From NCBI GenBank assembly GCA_944470555.2, contig OX104127.1, forward strand, positions 160,679,276 through 160,743,275: DNA of 64,000 bases, in the 5' to 3' direction. The stretch is from Heterobilharzia americana. Lineage: Eukaryota > Platyhelminthes > Trematoda > Strigeidida > Schistosomatidae. The translations under genes and the position numbers were made by a program. Below are positions 47,491 to 58,964 of this stretch, one piece after another; the first letter of the stretch is position 1; each line of letters opens with the position of its first letter. Below the pieces are notes generated by a model. The model was not told where the DNA came from, searched no databases, and saw nothing but the letters and a program-made list of their open reading frames with translations.

Positions 47491-48060
47491 ATCTTGAGAG
47501 TCCACAGGGTTAAATAGGGTGGTTGGTCAGCGTTTACTCTATACTCGACGTAAAGTCGACATATTGAAGTGATTTAATTAAAGTGGTCAGTTGATATTTG
47601 AAACCCACTATTTCGTGGTTTCCTTCACCAGTTGCAATTAAAACAATCAAAACTGATCTATGGATTTACAATGATACAGTTGTCAATCTCTTCTTACCTT
47701 GGAAATTTTAATTTCCTACATTTGTAACTACTAGATTTCATGACCTCATGACTCGTAGTTTTCTTCAATTCATTTTTCCATCTACTTCAAAACCTACCTT
47801 CGCCTTCTCAGTTGCATTCATCTTATTATTCAACGTAAGATCTTGTAACCAGGACACTACCATCTAATCACTGGATTGGAACCTAGTGCTTCACAGTCTT
47901 CTACCTCTTCCAACCATCATCTGATGTCACAGGCACATATTTGTTCGCTAACACGACTTGATTAACCTCACGGCTTATCACTACGACCTCACTGACAAAC
48001 AGTAAACAGCAGATTGGTTTGGAGGTTTGTGGTAAGTGACTAGTTGATTTAAAGACGGTA
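47491..48060. other. No gene recognised
   Basis: Unassigned sequence before a GACT-type tetranucleotide tract that opens the next repeat-related block. Confidence 0.4.
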
Positions 48061-48233
48061 ATCATCATCGACTAACTGACTGACTGACTGACTGGATGAT
48101 TGAGTGTATAGTTAGTTAGTTAGTTATTTCGAAGAAAGACTAGATACTTTTCGAGGGGTGTGGTTGTTAATCGTATCGGTGATCTCACCACTAATTGTAC
48201 CGGATGACATTGACAGAAAATATGATGACGATG

Positions 48234-48264
<31 letters not shown>

Positions 48265-49270
48265 GTAAATTTGAAGCTTTGAAGCCTTTGTTTCTACATG
48301 AGGAATAATATATTGTCTCATTTTGTCACTGGTCTGTCTCAGAATGCTTGAATATCAATAATATGACCTGATATGTAAGAGAGAGAGAGAGAGAGCGGGA
48401 GAGAGTGGGTGTGGTGAGGAAAGAATGAAACATTTAAAATGAGACAGATGTGTTTGCATGTCAGGTAGGATAATTTCAACATCTCATGCACATGCATAAT
48501 GCCAATCGAGTGGATCGGGTGAAGCTGGTTAGCTAGCTGTGTACCCATTTCGTACAACATATAATCAAGATGATCATGATTCGGCTATTTGTGAAGAAGA
48601 AGAAGAAGAGAGTGGAGCATTGAAACAGTTCAACTGTCATCTGTCATCTAAGAATTTCCTAGGGACGGTGGTGGTGTTGTGTGTGTGTGTGTGTGTGTGT
48701 GTGGAGGGGGGCTGAGAATTAGTATTATAGTGTGTTGTGTTGTGTTGTGTTGTGATGTGGTGTAGTGTGAAGGTGGGTGTAATTTGTAATGTGATAATGA
48801 TGATATTGACAGGCAGGCAGGCAGGCAGCGACGGAGGTGTTGTAGTGACATGAAAACAGGGAGGTGTAATGTGTTGTGTGAGTGAGTGGAAAATTGGAAA
48901 TTGAATTGAAATGTGGATCGCATGATAAAAGTGTCAATGGTCGTATTACACTTGATAAATATGTAACGATTATCCTGATTACTTACTTGAACAGACAGAC
49001 TACTTGGTACACTAGTGAAGCAGGTCAAGTGTTTGTCATCCATTTGATGACGAGATGATCAGTGGTAGTGGTAGTAGTAGTAGCAGTGAGGACGTGTAAT
49101 TTCTAATCTGATATTCGTGGTAGGAATGGGTGTAAGGGTGTGGGTGTGGGTGTGAGTGTGGGTGTTGAGGTAGATGGGGGAGACGGGAGGGAGAGATGAC
49201 ATGAATGAATTCTTATAACGAAACGTTGGATGAGGAGAAGTGATCATATGTCTAGCTGTCAATGAAATAT
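48061..49270. repeat. Diverged relative of part of the 3-kb tandem unit
   Basis: Collinear landmarks are shared with copy 1 at about 33.64-34.13 kb: a GACT tract, then TTAGTTAGTTAGTTA, then GAGGGGTGTGGTTGTTAAT (unit: GGGGTGTTGTTG...TTAAT), AGCTGTGTACC (48534; unit 33776), and GTGTTGTAGTGACATGAAAA (48836; unit 34057). The block is full of TG, AG and GTA microsatellites. It is much more diverged than the tandem copies are from each other. Confidence 0.65.
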
Positions 49271-51459
49271 CATGATTTCAATTGCAACACTGCTTTTCAC
49301 TGACTAATAATGATACATTTACTACTAATTTATGTAAAACCTACCTTTATGTTTAGGCATTTATACAATCGACTTTGTTGTTATTTACTATTCACAAAAG
49401 GGGGCAGTCCATGTGATGCTGCTTATCATGCTTGTTGACTGTGTAGATGATTAATTAAGTGATCTTTTAAGGTATGTAATTGATTTCTTATACTGAGCAT
49501 TTCTACTATTGAAGACATTTACTCCCTTGAGATTCAGGGGATTTGGAAGGTGTGTTGATCATTGAATTGTGAATCAGTATCTGACTATCTGTGAAGTTAG
49601 CCGAGAAAGTCGAAAGACTTGAGTTCCACCCCTGCTAGACTCATAAATGAATACTGTTGACTTCCATATTACGACAAACCAGGTGTTAAATACTCTTAGA
49701 TTTTCAATAATTCTCCAATTAGTGGATAGTCAATGATGAATATCACTTTAAACATATGTAGAACAAGAGACTTCATCATTTACATCATATCATTGTTTAG
49801 TGGTATTCATTTGTAAAAGAATAATGTAAGTAGAAGAAAGTTAACAGAGTTAAGTTGAAGTATAGTGGAGATTGAATAGTCTGCTACATTCACACGTTGA
49901 AGTTGAAACGATAATGTCAAGTATCTAGGCATTCCAGTAAGAGCGGTAGCACCAAGGCTTCTACTGAATTATTTTTCATTTGATTCCCAGTATTGTTGTT
50001 TGAAGCTGTCAAAAGTACACTAGGACTATTTATCGCTGAACACTTAAAGTACTAACACAGATAGTAGGTACTTTGATTCATATAAGAAAAGAATTAAGCC
50101 AGTATGATAGACTACAATTCCTTGTTTAATATGTTTATTTGATGAAACACAGAGAAACAGTATTATTCAGTAGAGGACGTAACGAGTCGACGTCTTATTC
50201 ATCATCATAACCAGATCAAGGGATTCATACTATAATCCTACCATTCATCTTTCCTTCGTTTCATTGATAATAAAGTTTTCTATATACCTGGAATCCATGT
50301 TATTTCACTTTCACTGCATGTATGTAAAGTGCTAATTTGATGAAGAAAGAATCGGTGACCAATCACCTTGACCACATAACCGTATTTCCCTTCAGGACTA
50401 TTACACTACAGCTACCTGAAGTATCACTAACAGTCGAGGTATATTTCGCTGAATGTTTTGTCTCGTTACCATGCTTGACCAAGATCAGCTCATTTCACCT
50501 AGTTAAGTTTTTCGCTATGAATTATAAACGATTATTGTCCACCTCTAACATTATCTTATACAACTACAGATATTGATCATTGAAATTCTGTGCCCCCCCC
50601 CATACACACACACACACAGAACACAATATTGAGAAAGGAGGATTTTATGCTTCCGACCAAAAAAACAATCATTGACTGACAACATGAATGTTTGTCTAGT
50701 CATTAGATTGAAGGAGTAACAACTGCAAAGTTGAATACACAAAAATTGTTGTCTTGACCACCATTTTTGATTAAGGTTGAGAATCAATATCTCATACTAA
50801 AAAATTAGAAATACACAGAGTAAGCATGATCACGGCGATGTAGTAGGCAATAGAAGAATCCGTTGTGTGTGTGTGTGTGGGGGGGGGGGCTAGTGATGGT
50901 AACTGGCTGTTCAAACCTTAGTAGGTGGATCATCACAGTTGGAAACCATAACTCACATGTTGGAAGGCGAATGCTTAGACAGATGAGCCACAGATCGACC
51001 GACATCTTACACAGAAAAGCATAAACCAATCAGGTAACTTTCTCTCCATTCTAACACAATCCTTCTTCTCTTCTCTTCTCTGCAACTTCTCTTTACTTAC
51101 TGAAGTTTTTCGATTAATTTCGCCTAAGCACTTCAACATTTCATTAAATCTAGTGTTGAATGAGCTAATGTAAACTGTGAGCATCAGTTAAAATGGATTG
51201 ATTCTCTGTGGATATATATCTGAAGAAATATGTTTTCTTTGTCTATTTAGTACAGTCTATCATTTCTGATTCTGTTTGTTTACTTGCCAACTACTCATAG
51301 GTAAATTGAATTGTACCTACCAATTGGTGGGTGGTGGTATGTTTTCATTTGAACAGAGTAAATGCATCGTGAATACTCACATCTCTCCATCATATTGTTG
51401 GCATGATATTCTCTGTTCGTAAGAACATGTAACTTCCACCCTGTACTGTCTACAGACAA
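49271..51459. other. No gene recognised
   Basis: About 2.2 kb without a supported gene. An open frame at 50337-50576 has no recognisable motif. Two CA/TG tracts beside a C or G run (50593-50618 and 50862-50889) are simple repeats. Confidence 0.45.
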
Positions 51460-52785
51460 GTCTCCATTTCACTCTGTTCTCTGCAATCTTTTCAACCTGG
51501 CTCTACGACTGCACACAAACTCTCATTTCCTCCTCACACCATCTCCTGCATATCACCCTTAGCTAGGACGTCCAACTCGTCGTTTCCCATCTGGGTTCCA
51601 CTTGACCAACTGGTTTTGCGCGTGATGTCCCCGAATCGCCTTCTCAGTGCATTCCCAATCCATCTCAATCTCAACTATTTTCTGCATATTTATTTGGCAA
51701 TGGCTTCTTCATTGGTTCGTTTCCAGCCACAGTGAGTTCCTTGTTGCTTATTGTTTCTGGCAATCCATCTGATCTTCAATAATGAGCCAGTGTAGGCAGC
51801 AGTTGTTGATAAATATCTGCAGTTCTTTAGAAACGCTTACCGTAATGCGCCAAGTCTCTCAACCATCAAATAGAAACACTGACTGACTTGACTGGATTGG
51901 TGTTGAAAATGCGGATGTTCTTCACGCTTTATGCTGAATGGAGTACAGTAGATCTCCACACTGGTTTCAGGCTAATGTACGTCTGTCTTGCTTTTCCAAC
52001 CCTGACTTTGACATCCTCGTCTGTGCCTGTGCCGCCTGTAGTTGAAACGATGCTGCCCAGCCAGATAGGTGTAGGTGAAGGAGGCTACTTCCTTTAGGTT
52101 TCTCCCGTTGATGGTGATTGAAGCCTGTTGTTGGTTGGATGTCTTCATCACCTCTGTCTTCCCTATATTCACTTGGAGTCCCGTGTTCGCTGCTCTACCC
52201 TGCCTTGCCTCTTCTGTCAACTTGTTAGTTTTCCCCTGTAGATCTTCCAGTTTGTGCTATAAGACATTAAACACAAGTCATCACTGGTGAAATCCAAGTG
52301 GTGTAGGTTCTTTTCCGTGGTCCAGCGTATCCCTCTCTTGACGCTCCTCACTGTTTGCTGCATGATCCAGTCCAGTTGACCACAATCAGGAATATCATGG
52401 GTGATAGTAGGCAACCTCGTCTTGCCTGTCAACCTGTCTTCACTTCAAAGACATCACTGAGCTTTCCATTGTGAATTACTTGGCATGTGGCATCTCCATA
52501 TAATTGTTGAATGAGGTTGATAAATGTTTGTGGTATTGCGTAGTGTTGAAGTAGCTGCCTGCCAATTACTTGTCGTTCGACGCTGTCAAAGGCCTTCTCA
52601 AAGTCGATTAAGTTGATGTGAGGTAGGTAGTTGACTGCCATTCTATACTCTGTTCCATGATGATGGGAAACGTTGCAATTTGATCCGTACATAATTTGTA
52701 CTTCCTGAATCCAACCTGTTCCGATCGTAGTTTTGAATCCAGTGCATCCTTTAGACTCTCTAGGATGATGCGGTGAAAAAATTCC
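51460..52785 (-). mobile_element. RTE-clade (SR2-like) copy, truncated at both ends
   Basis: Minus strand: RIILESLKDALDSKLRSEQV (about 52770), INLIDFEKAFDSVERQVIG (about 52615), the catalytic-box region DFTSDDLCLMSY (about 52290), then the thumb and C-terminal region. It stops about 45 bases short of the family 3' end and has no (ATT)n tail, unlike the other copies. Loss of the 3' end points to later deletion or recombination. Confidence 0.85.
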
Positions 52786-53480
52786 CTGAAATCTATAAAT
52801 AAATTGATATATCCAAATGGAATGGACAATTTTTTTTTATTGAAAACGAAGACAAATAGATAGATCATCTATTCCTCATACAATATGACATTCGAGCAAG
52901 CCCCTCTTGAGAAAGAGGAATACTTTTTGTTAATTTTAATTTATCACTTGTATGAAATCCAAATGTTCCTATATATTCTATACGGTCTCTCGTGTTAAGT
53001 ATATCTAAGCATATTGTTAACGTGAATTTAACCAATTGTATGAACATATGTTATCAGTCATCTGTGTTAAATTGACTCAAATATTTAATACGAATATACA
53101 AAGGAAACTAAACATTGTGTAGTTGAAAGCTACAACTATTCCTTCAGAGGAAGAGATCTGTTCATTTTTGAATTTAGGAATGAAGTAATTTCATTGTCTG
53201 AATAGAAAGTAGAAGGTTGAAGCGATGGAGAAGTTTATTCCTTACGATAAACTCAATCTCTTAGCTTTAAATTCTTGAATATTTCAATCAGAACAATTGA
53301 ATAGTCCAAAGAGAAAGATACGTAATTTATATGTGTAGGAACATTGAATAGGGAAGTAAACGAAGGACTAGAAAACCAACTATAGTCACATTATGGTTGA
53401 ATAATCTAGAATGATCAGATTTTTAAAAATAACTATGGGTAAGAAAAAGGCTGCAGATCCATTGGATTGGTAATGCTTTA
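52786..53480. other. No gene recognised
   Basis: AT-rich DNA between the RTE copy and the hammerhead SINE-like array. No supported feature. Confidence 0.45.
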
Positions 53481-53512
53481 GATATGCCCAGATACTTTCA
53501 GATGGCTTCTTT

Positions 53513-53558
53513 ATACTTCTGAGGATTCCCATACTAGGACGAAATAGCTGTCCAGTGC
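53513..53558 (+). ncRNA. Hammerhead ribozyme (HH-B type), first of array
   Basis: CTGAGGA at 53519-53525, stem II TTCC/GGAC (three pairs), GAAA at 53541-53544, stem III ATAGCTGT, predicted cleavage after 53552, stem I partner CAGTGC. The 5' strand of stem I has one mismatch next to the core. Confidence 0.65.
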
Positions 53559-53910
53559 TCCCAGGTTTTCAGTGGTTACCCAGTTGATGTCTGTCCATCA
53601 TGAATACTACTTCTAAATTAAAAAAATCTTCATTCATCTCAAAAATACATTACTCTATAGTGCTCATCAGTTACTTGCTACAAGATAGATATCAGAAAGG
53701 TGTAATGAGAAGCTGTGACCTGTGGGGTCAACCAGTCGGAAGTGAAGTGAATGCTAACTGAAGACCTTAGGTGATAGTCACGTTATGTCGTGAATTGACA
53801 GAAGTTTGAAATTGTGAATCACTGGAAACCGATACAGTGACTGGATGGTTAACGCGTTCGCCGTGAGACCTGAAGGCCCTGAGTTCTATCCCTAACCGGG
53901 TTATGAGTGC

Positions 53911-53956
53911 GTACTGCTGAGGAGTCCCATACTTGGACGAAATAACTGTCCAGTGC
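53911..53956 (+). ncRNA. Hammerhead ribozyme (HH-B type), second of array, intact core
   Basis: CTGAGGA at 53917-53923, stem II GTCC/GGAC with a 7-nt loop, GAAA at 53939-53942, stem III ATAACTGT, predicted cleavage after 53950. Stem I is GTACTG/CAGTGC with one wobble. All invariant nucleotides are present. Confidence 0.75.
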
Positions 53957-54317
53957 TGCTAGATTCTCAATGGTTCCTCAACTCACGTCAGTCCACAATG
54001 TATACTACATCTTATGTGATCTATCGAAAGTACTTTGAGTTTCAAGGTGATGATGTAATCGCCTTGGTGGTGTCACTTCTGACGAGTCCTACACCAAGGT
54101 GAAACACCTATCCAGTGCTCCCATTTTTTTAACGATTCTCTAACTGATGTCTGATTATAGTAGAAACCATCTTCAAAGCAATAAATCCTCATGAACTTCC
54201 AAACTGAATGAGTGTCCTGAGTTTATTTTGTCCTCTAGCATAGAGCTGAAAATATGTTTTCATTCTCATTATGTCAGCCAAGCTAGATTAATAATAATAA
54301 TAATGATAATTTTTCAG

Positions 54318-54850
54318 GTTGGCATTCATAACGGACTAACATCATTTGGAGAAGCACTCGAAATCTGGAAGCACTGAATATCTGTTTCGTCCTCAAATAT
54401 TCGCACTTATGACTCTGTCAAGAATAGAAGCCAGGACCATCAGAGTCCGTGGTTACCACATTAAATTCGAGGCACTGGATCAGAATCCAGTGGTTCATAT
54501 TTCCTACTCTTGTCAATTCAGAATACAGCGAAATCTCTGTCCAATTTCGTCACTGAATAACTGTCCAACTTGCTTCGTCCCACCGGTCAAGACTTCTCAC
54601 TGAAACTTCAGTAATCACGTCTGGAAGCTAGTCAGCAATGAACACTGACAGAATTAGGAAGTATGCACCAGTAAACTCTGAGTCTTAGGCTCAACAGAAA
54701 GGTGCTAGTCAAGGAACCTGAAAGTCTCAGGTCCAACCCCTCAGGGAGTGGGGTCATGGATGCTCACTGTTGGGGAATCCCATACTGTGACGAAACAGAT
54801 GTCCACTACTGTCCTCCTGTGGCTCCACCGTGAAATCCGTTTGTCTATTA
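54318..54850. mobile_element. HH-B SINE-like pair, minus copy then plus copy
   Basis: The minus copy (54318-54640) ends at its left in GGACTAACATCATTTGGAG and a degraded ribozyme. The plus copy (54641-54850) has GTCCAACCCCTC as a poor B box and a ribozyme relic (GTTGGGGAATCCCATACTG, then GAAA at about 54793). Both are strongly decayed. The minus-then-plus arrangement repeats that seen at 24.1 and 44.8 kb. Confidence 0.6.
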
Positions 54851-55510
54851 AAGGTCTCCTGTAATACACACACCACTCCCGTCTGTTCTACTCTGTGGCT
54901 ATGAAACATGACCATTCAAAGTGGAAGACATGAAAATGCTTCAAGTGTTTGACCACCATTGCCTTCCTAGTATAGGCCGTGTTCTGTGGTGTCACCACGT
55001 GAGTAACTCAGAAGTCACGTGTAGGTGTGGAGTTTAAGGGAGGGAGAAGAGGTTAATCAGTTGATGAGTTTATGAACCTTCATCGACTTAGATGGTTGGC
55101 AGGGACATATGTTACATATACCTAGTCGCCATCTGCCTCATCACACAATCTTGACCGAGGTGAGTTCAGACTGGAGAAAGGTTCGATGTGGCCAAACTAA
55201 AACATGGTATGAATGTATGAAACCATTGACTATTGGTTTGAGCCATGTAGGGGGGCTACGCAGACTGGGTGGTTGGGGTCGTCGTGACAAGTGAAACCAG
55301 TGGTCGGGGTCCCTATACGATCGTGAATCACCTCAGTGAGAAAATGCAAAATCAAATTAGCAGGTTTATCATTCAATTTATCAACTAAGTTGGATGGGTT
55401 TAGTCGACAGAAAATCCTGTTCAATCTTGACTTCTTATTTATTACTCATTTTCAGTAAGGCGTATACAAAATCTCAAGGGAATTGAGGTCCTCTAATGGA
55501 GTCAAACTCA
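54851..55510. other. No gene recognised
   Basis: Unassigned. A GC-richer segment at 55190-55330 has short open frames on both strands without a recognisable domain. Confidence 0.4.
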
Positions 55511-55511
55511 G

Positions 55512-55805
55512 CTATTGGCTGGTGACTGACAAGGTGAAGTGGAAATCTGGACCGCGGCCGGACTTGAATCAGCGACCTCCTGGTTATGAACTCAGCGCTT
55601 TACCAACTGAGCTACGAGGTCTGACTGCCAGCTACAATTTTACTTAAATCACCAATGGTTTTGCTCTACTCAGTTAGTACAACGCCGGGCTGGTAACCAT
55701 GTGGTCGCTGGTTCCAATCCGGTAGGGGTTCAGACTTTTATCTCACCTTTAAACATCACCCAGTACAAATACTAGTCTACCAAACTACGGCTATCTCAGA
55801 TCTTC
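55512..55805. mobile_element. tRNA-C composite repeat: minus tRNA-like module, spacer, plus tRNA-like module
   Basis: The left module (55512-55621, minus) contains a 72-nt tRNA-like fold. The right module (about 55663-55737, plus) has an A-box-like CTACTCAGTTAGTACAACG and a B box GGTTCCAATCC (55710-55720). Its tail contains CACCTTTAAACATCACCCAG. The two modules face outward with about 40 bases between them. Similar pairs occur at 61.0-61.56 and 62.33-62.79 kb. Confidence 0.6.
55550..55621 (-). tRNA. tRNA-like pseudogene (Met-CAU-like), SINE-derived
   Basis: Seventy-two nucleotides fold as a tRNA: acceptor GACCTCG/CGCGGTC (6 of 7 pairs), D arm GCTC/GCGC, anticodon loop TTCATAA with CAU in the right place, and T arm GCTGA/CCGGC with loop TTCAAGT (4 of 5 pairs). 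The anticodon stem has two mismatches, and the sequence is embedded in a repeat with several diverged copies. A tRNA-derived SINE head is therefore more likely than a functional tRNA gene. Confidence 0.5.
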
Positions 55806-56246
55806 AAATCATACGATAATGATTCATTTATATACATTTACTGGAGTACCAATGTGTGTGGGTGTGTTTGTTTACTCAGGGTGAAATAACAATTATGTAA
55901 TGATGAATTATATTCACGTGGGATGAAAATCATATGAATACTATAAGGAAATAGAGAATAACAAATTTGAAGTGTTACATCATGGTTGAAAATGACTACT
56001 GGTAGTGGTATGAATAAAGAAGGGCGTAAAACTAATGGCCTAAGTAAATGAATGTTTATCAATGTAATGACAATATGGAAGAAAGGGATATGAAGTTAGA
56101 ATGTGTCATTTATGGTAGGAAAGTTCATAAAGAACATATCGACCCTGTTGTGGGTCAGGGTAAACAAAGTGGATGTACATATTTCTTTTCAACACATAGG
56201 TCCGGTTTTCCTGCTTTGATCCCTATGGCTTCGGCTATGGATAGGA
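55806..56246. other. Unassigned, possibly the tail of the following Penelope copy
   Basis: No supported gene. The right part borders the GIY-YIG coding remnant read on the minus strand and may be that element's 3' end. Confidence 0.35.
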
Positions 56247-57060
56247 TTAGATGTCGTGTACCTTTAGGCGATTACAAAGGACACGGTATATTATAGAAAA
56301 GACATGACCTACCTTAATCTGGTGTCCACTGTCTACTAGATGTGACAGGATTCCACTATTGATGCTTTCTGTTACTCCTTTCACTAACCAAGATGCTACA
56401 TGTTCACGAGCACGTGTGGATAGAGTCCTTTGAGTACAGCCTATGTAACTAGTTCCAAAGGAGCAGTTGAACTCATAAATGCACATTGAAGTGGCTATCC
56501 TAGATAACCTATCGTTGATTCTCTGTGTCAATAATAGTCTGGTTGAGAAGCTGACAAAAAGTTTCGCTGCATTGAATGTCTTTTCTACTGGTTTGCTTAA
56601 TAGATGTGTTAAGATATCCGAGGCAATATCACATTTGAAACTTAGTCGAAGATATATGGGCTTCTTAGCAATATTGTCTTTTCTTTATCTTCTATCCAGG
56701 GTTTCGAAATGTGCTTATTTATGAAGTTTAGCAGATAGCCACTTTGCTGCAGTGTTATCTTCAGCTTATTCATTTCTTCATCAATACAGTCATCGGAACA
56801 AATGTTTCTCATTCTGTAACTCAGGTGTTTCACCAAATTTCTTTTGTATAGAATCGGTGTGAAGCTATGAAGGTGAATATATTGCCAAGTCCATGTGTTC
56901 TTTTCAAAATATTCCTTTTAACAAATCCATTTGGGCAGGGAATACTATCCCTTCGTTCTTCCTCACAGGTGAACTTCATAGCTTGGTGAAGATTATTGAA
57001 GGCAATTTATTTCCCTTACCTCACTCTACTTTCATTCGCCTTTCATATAAAACACCTTGA
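56247..57060 (-). mobile_element. Penelope-like element, RT end plus GIY-YIG endonuclease
   Basis: Minus strand, in order: YEVHL-type RT end and KNTWTWQYIHLHSF (about 56900), LVKHLSYRMRNICSDDC and EMNKLKITLQQSGYLLNFIN (56835-56700), then a GIY-YIG domain CIYEFNCSFGTSYIGCTQRT, TRAREHVASWLVKG and SGILSHLVDSGHQIKVGH (56480-56300). This is the diagnostic domain pair of Penelope-like retroelements. Frameshifts separate the RT and nuclease parts. It is the best preserved nuclease domain in the window. Confidence 0.8.
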
Positions 57061-57229
57061 TGAATAAATGTGTGATCAGATTGTATGGAATATATTGTGC
57101 GTCCTGCATCCAACAACCTGCATCTTCTCGTCACACTGAACAAAATATATTAGTTAGGTAGTTACTCTTTCAAGGAGTGAGGAGTAATGATTGTTGAGAA
57201 CACTGGATGAACTTGCAAGTATTTGGCAA

Positions 57230-58250
57230 AATTATTGACTCTGACCTAGAGAAGGCCTTCGACAGCGTCGACCGACAAGTAATTTGGCAGGTAGCTGCTC
57301 CAACACTATGGAATAACACAAATCATTGTCAACCTCATTCAACAACTATATGAAGATGCCATATGCCAAGTAATTCCCAATGGTAAGCTCAGTGATGCTT
57401 TTGAGGTGAAGACAGGAGTAAGGCAGGGCTGCCTAATGTCACCCATGATCCTCCTGATTGTAGTGGACTGGGTCATGCAACAAACAGTGAAGAGGGGTAT
57501 ATACTGTTTAACCGGGGTGGAGATCCTAGAAGATTTGGATTTCGCCAGTGATGACTTGTGTCTAATGTCACACAACCTCAAATATCTCCAGGCAAAATCC
57601 AACAAGTTGACAGAAGAACCAGCAAAGATGGTACTTCAAGTGAATGTAGAGAAGATAGAGGTGATGAAGATTCTCAAAAAACATCACCACCACCACCACC
57701 ACCAACAGGAGGAACTAAAGCGTGAACAACATCCGGATTTTCAACACCAATTCAGTCAAGTGAGTCAGTGTTTCTATGTGATGGTTGAGAGACTTGGTGC
57801 GTTACGTAAAGCATTTCCAACAAACTACAGATATTCATCAACAACTGACTACTCTGACTCGTCACTGAACATCAGATGGACAGAATAATGAGAATAAGCA
57901 ACAATGAACTCCCTGTGGCTGGCAAAGAACCAACAAAGCGAGAACCTGACACTCAACGAATATGCAGAAGAAGAAAGTGGAGATGGATTGGATTGGACAC
58001 ACAATGAGAAGACCATCTAGGGACATCACCCACCACGCACTCAAGTTGAAACCAAATGGGGAACCAAGAGTTGCCCGTCTGCGGTGAGGGTGACATAGAG
58101 GAGATTGTGTGAGAAAGAAATGAGAGCTTGTAGGCAGTCGTGGAGTGATGTTGAAAAGATTGGAGAGAAGAGAATGTAATGTAGACGTGCTTCTGAAGCG
58201 GTATGTTCGACTAGGAACCCACGGGACAAATAATAAATAATAATAATAAA
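57230..58250 (+). mobile_element. RTE-clade (SR2-like) copy with internal deletion
   Basis: It begins at EKAFDSVDRQVIWQ (about 57250) and continues through EVKTGVRQGCLMSPMILLIV (57400-57460) and the catalytic-box region DLDFASDDLCLMSH (57530-57575). About 150 bases present in other copies (the segment around the ACAGGCGG motif) are missing near 57715. The C-terminus and (AAT)n tail (58230-58250) follow. A run of CAC codons at 57682-57705 is a small His-tract expansion. Confidence 0.88.
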
Positions 58251-58960
58251 ATAGCGTAGACCTGTAAGTTCTCACCTTCCCAATGGACCTCAATATGCAT
58301 TCCACTAGTTTTCAATGTTTTATTTCAGATCTTACATAAATAGCGAGCTAGAAGCAAGGAATAGTAACAAATTAGTGTTTCCTGGTTTTTTCACCGTCTT
58401 CAACTCGACCCCTTAAATTTTTTATAATAATTTCATGCTACTTGTTAGTAGCTTAAGATTTGCACTAAAATTATTTGTGAAACAGTTACTTCGCTTTATT
58501 ATTGGGTGAAATTTTTACTTAAGCCAGCAGATGTTTAAGCGTTTAATATTTTTAGATATTGGTGGCCTTCATCACACCTTAACTTAACACTATACCGGTC
58601 TGTATTCAGAAACGCAGAGAATTTGGTTCCTTGAGTAAGCCGTGACAGAAGGTGTTCACTTGCATGCTAAAGTATCTACCTCTGTGTATGGTCCATATTC
58701 TTAGCTCCCTCCACACGAGCAAATAAACTGATAATTGTTGAAATTTGAATAGATAGCAGAAGTGATTTGTTGAGTCGTAGCATAGAATTTTCTCTGAGTA
58801 GTTTTCACAAACGACCACTTCAAAAGGTTATCTACTGTGTCTCCGTTCATTTCCAAATTCTAAATTAATTTCATTATCTAACATGGTGTAAGTTTGATGA
58901 CGAACGCTTTCCACTATATATTTTTGATAAAGAAATCTTTCTAAGTATCTATTTATCATG
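58251..58960. other. No gene recognised
   Basis: Unassigned AT-rich sequence between an RTE copy and the Sm-alpha-type array. Confidence 0.45.
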
Positions 58961-58964
58961 ACCA

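Larger units (their letters stand above)
53485..54180 (+). mobile_element. HH-B SINE-like repeat, head-to-tail array of three ribozymes
   Basis: Three hammerhead regions lie in tandem on the plus strand, with predicted cleavage after 53552, 53950 and 54112. The unit between the first two is 398 nt and contains the whole family body: GTGACCTGTGGGGTCAACC, the segment ending GAAACCGATACAGTG, and the tRNA-like head with a degenerate B box at 53883-53891. The third is separated by only 162 nt, so a unit was internally deleted. Confidence 0.78.

Noticed and set aside
50337..50576. 79-codon plus-strand open frame
   Set aside because: No motif, no splice context, and a length expected by chance in this much sequence.
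55550..55621. Functional tRNA-Met gene
   Set aside because: Anticodon-stem mismatches and embedding in a multicopy repeat argue for a SINE-derived pseudogene.
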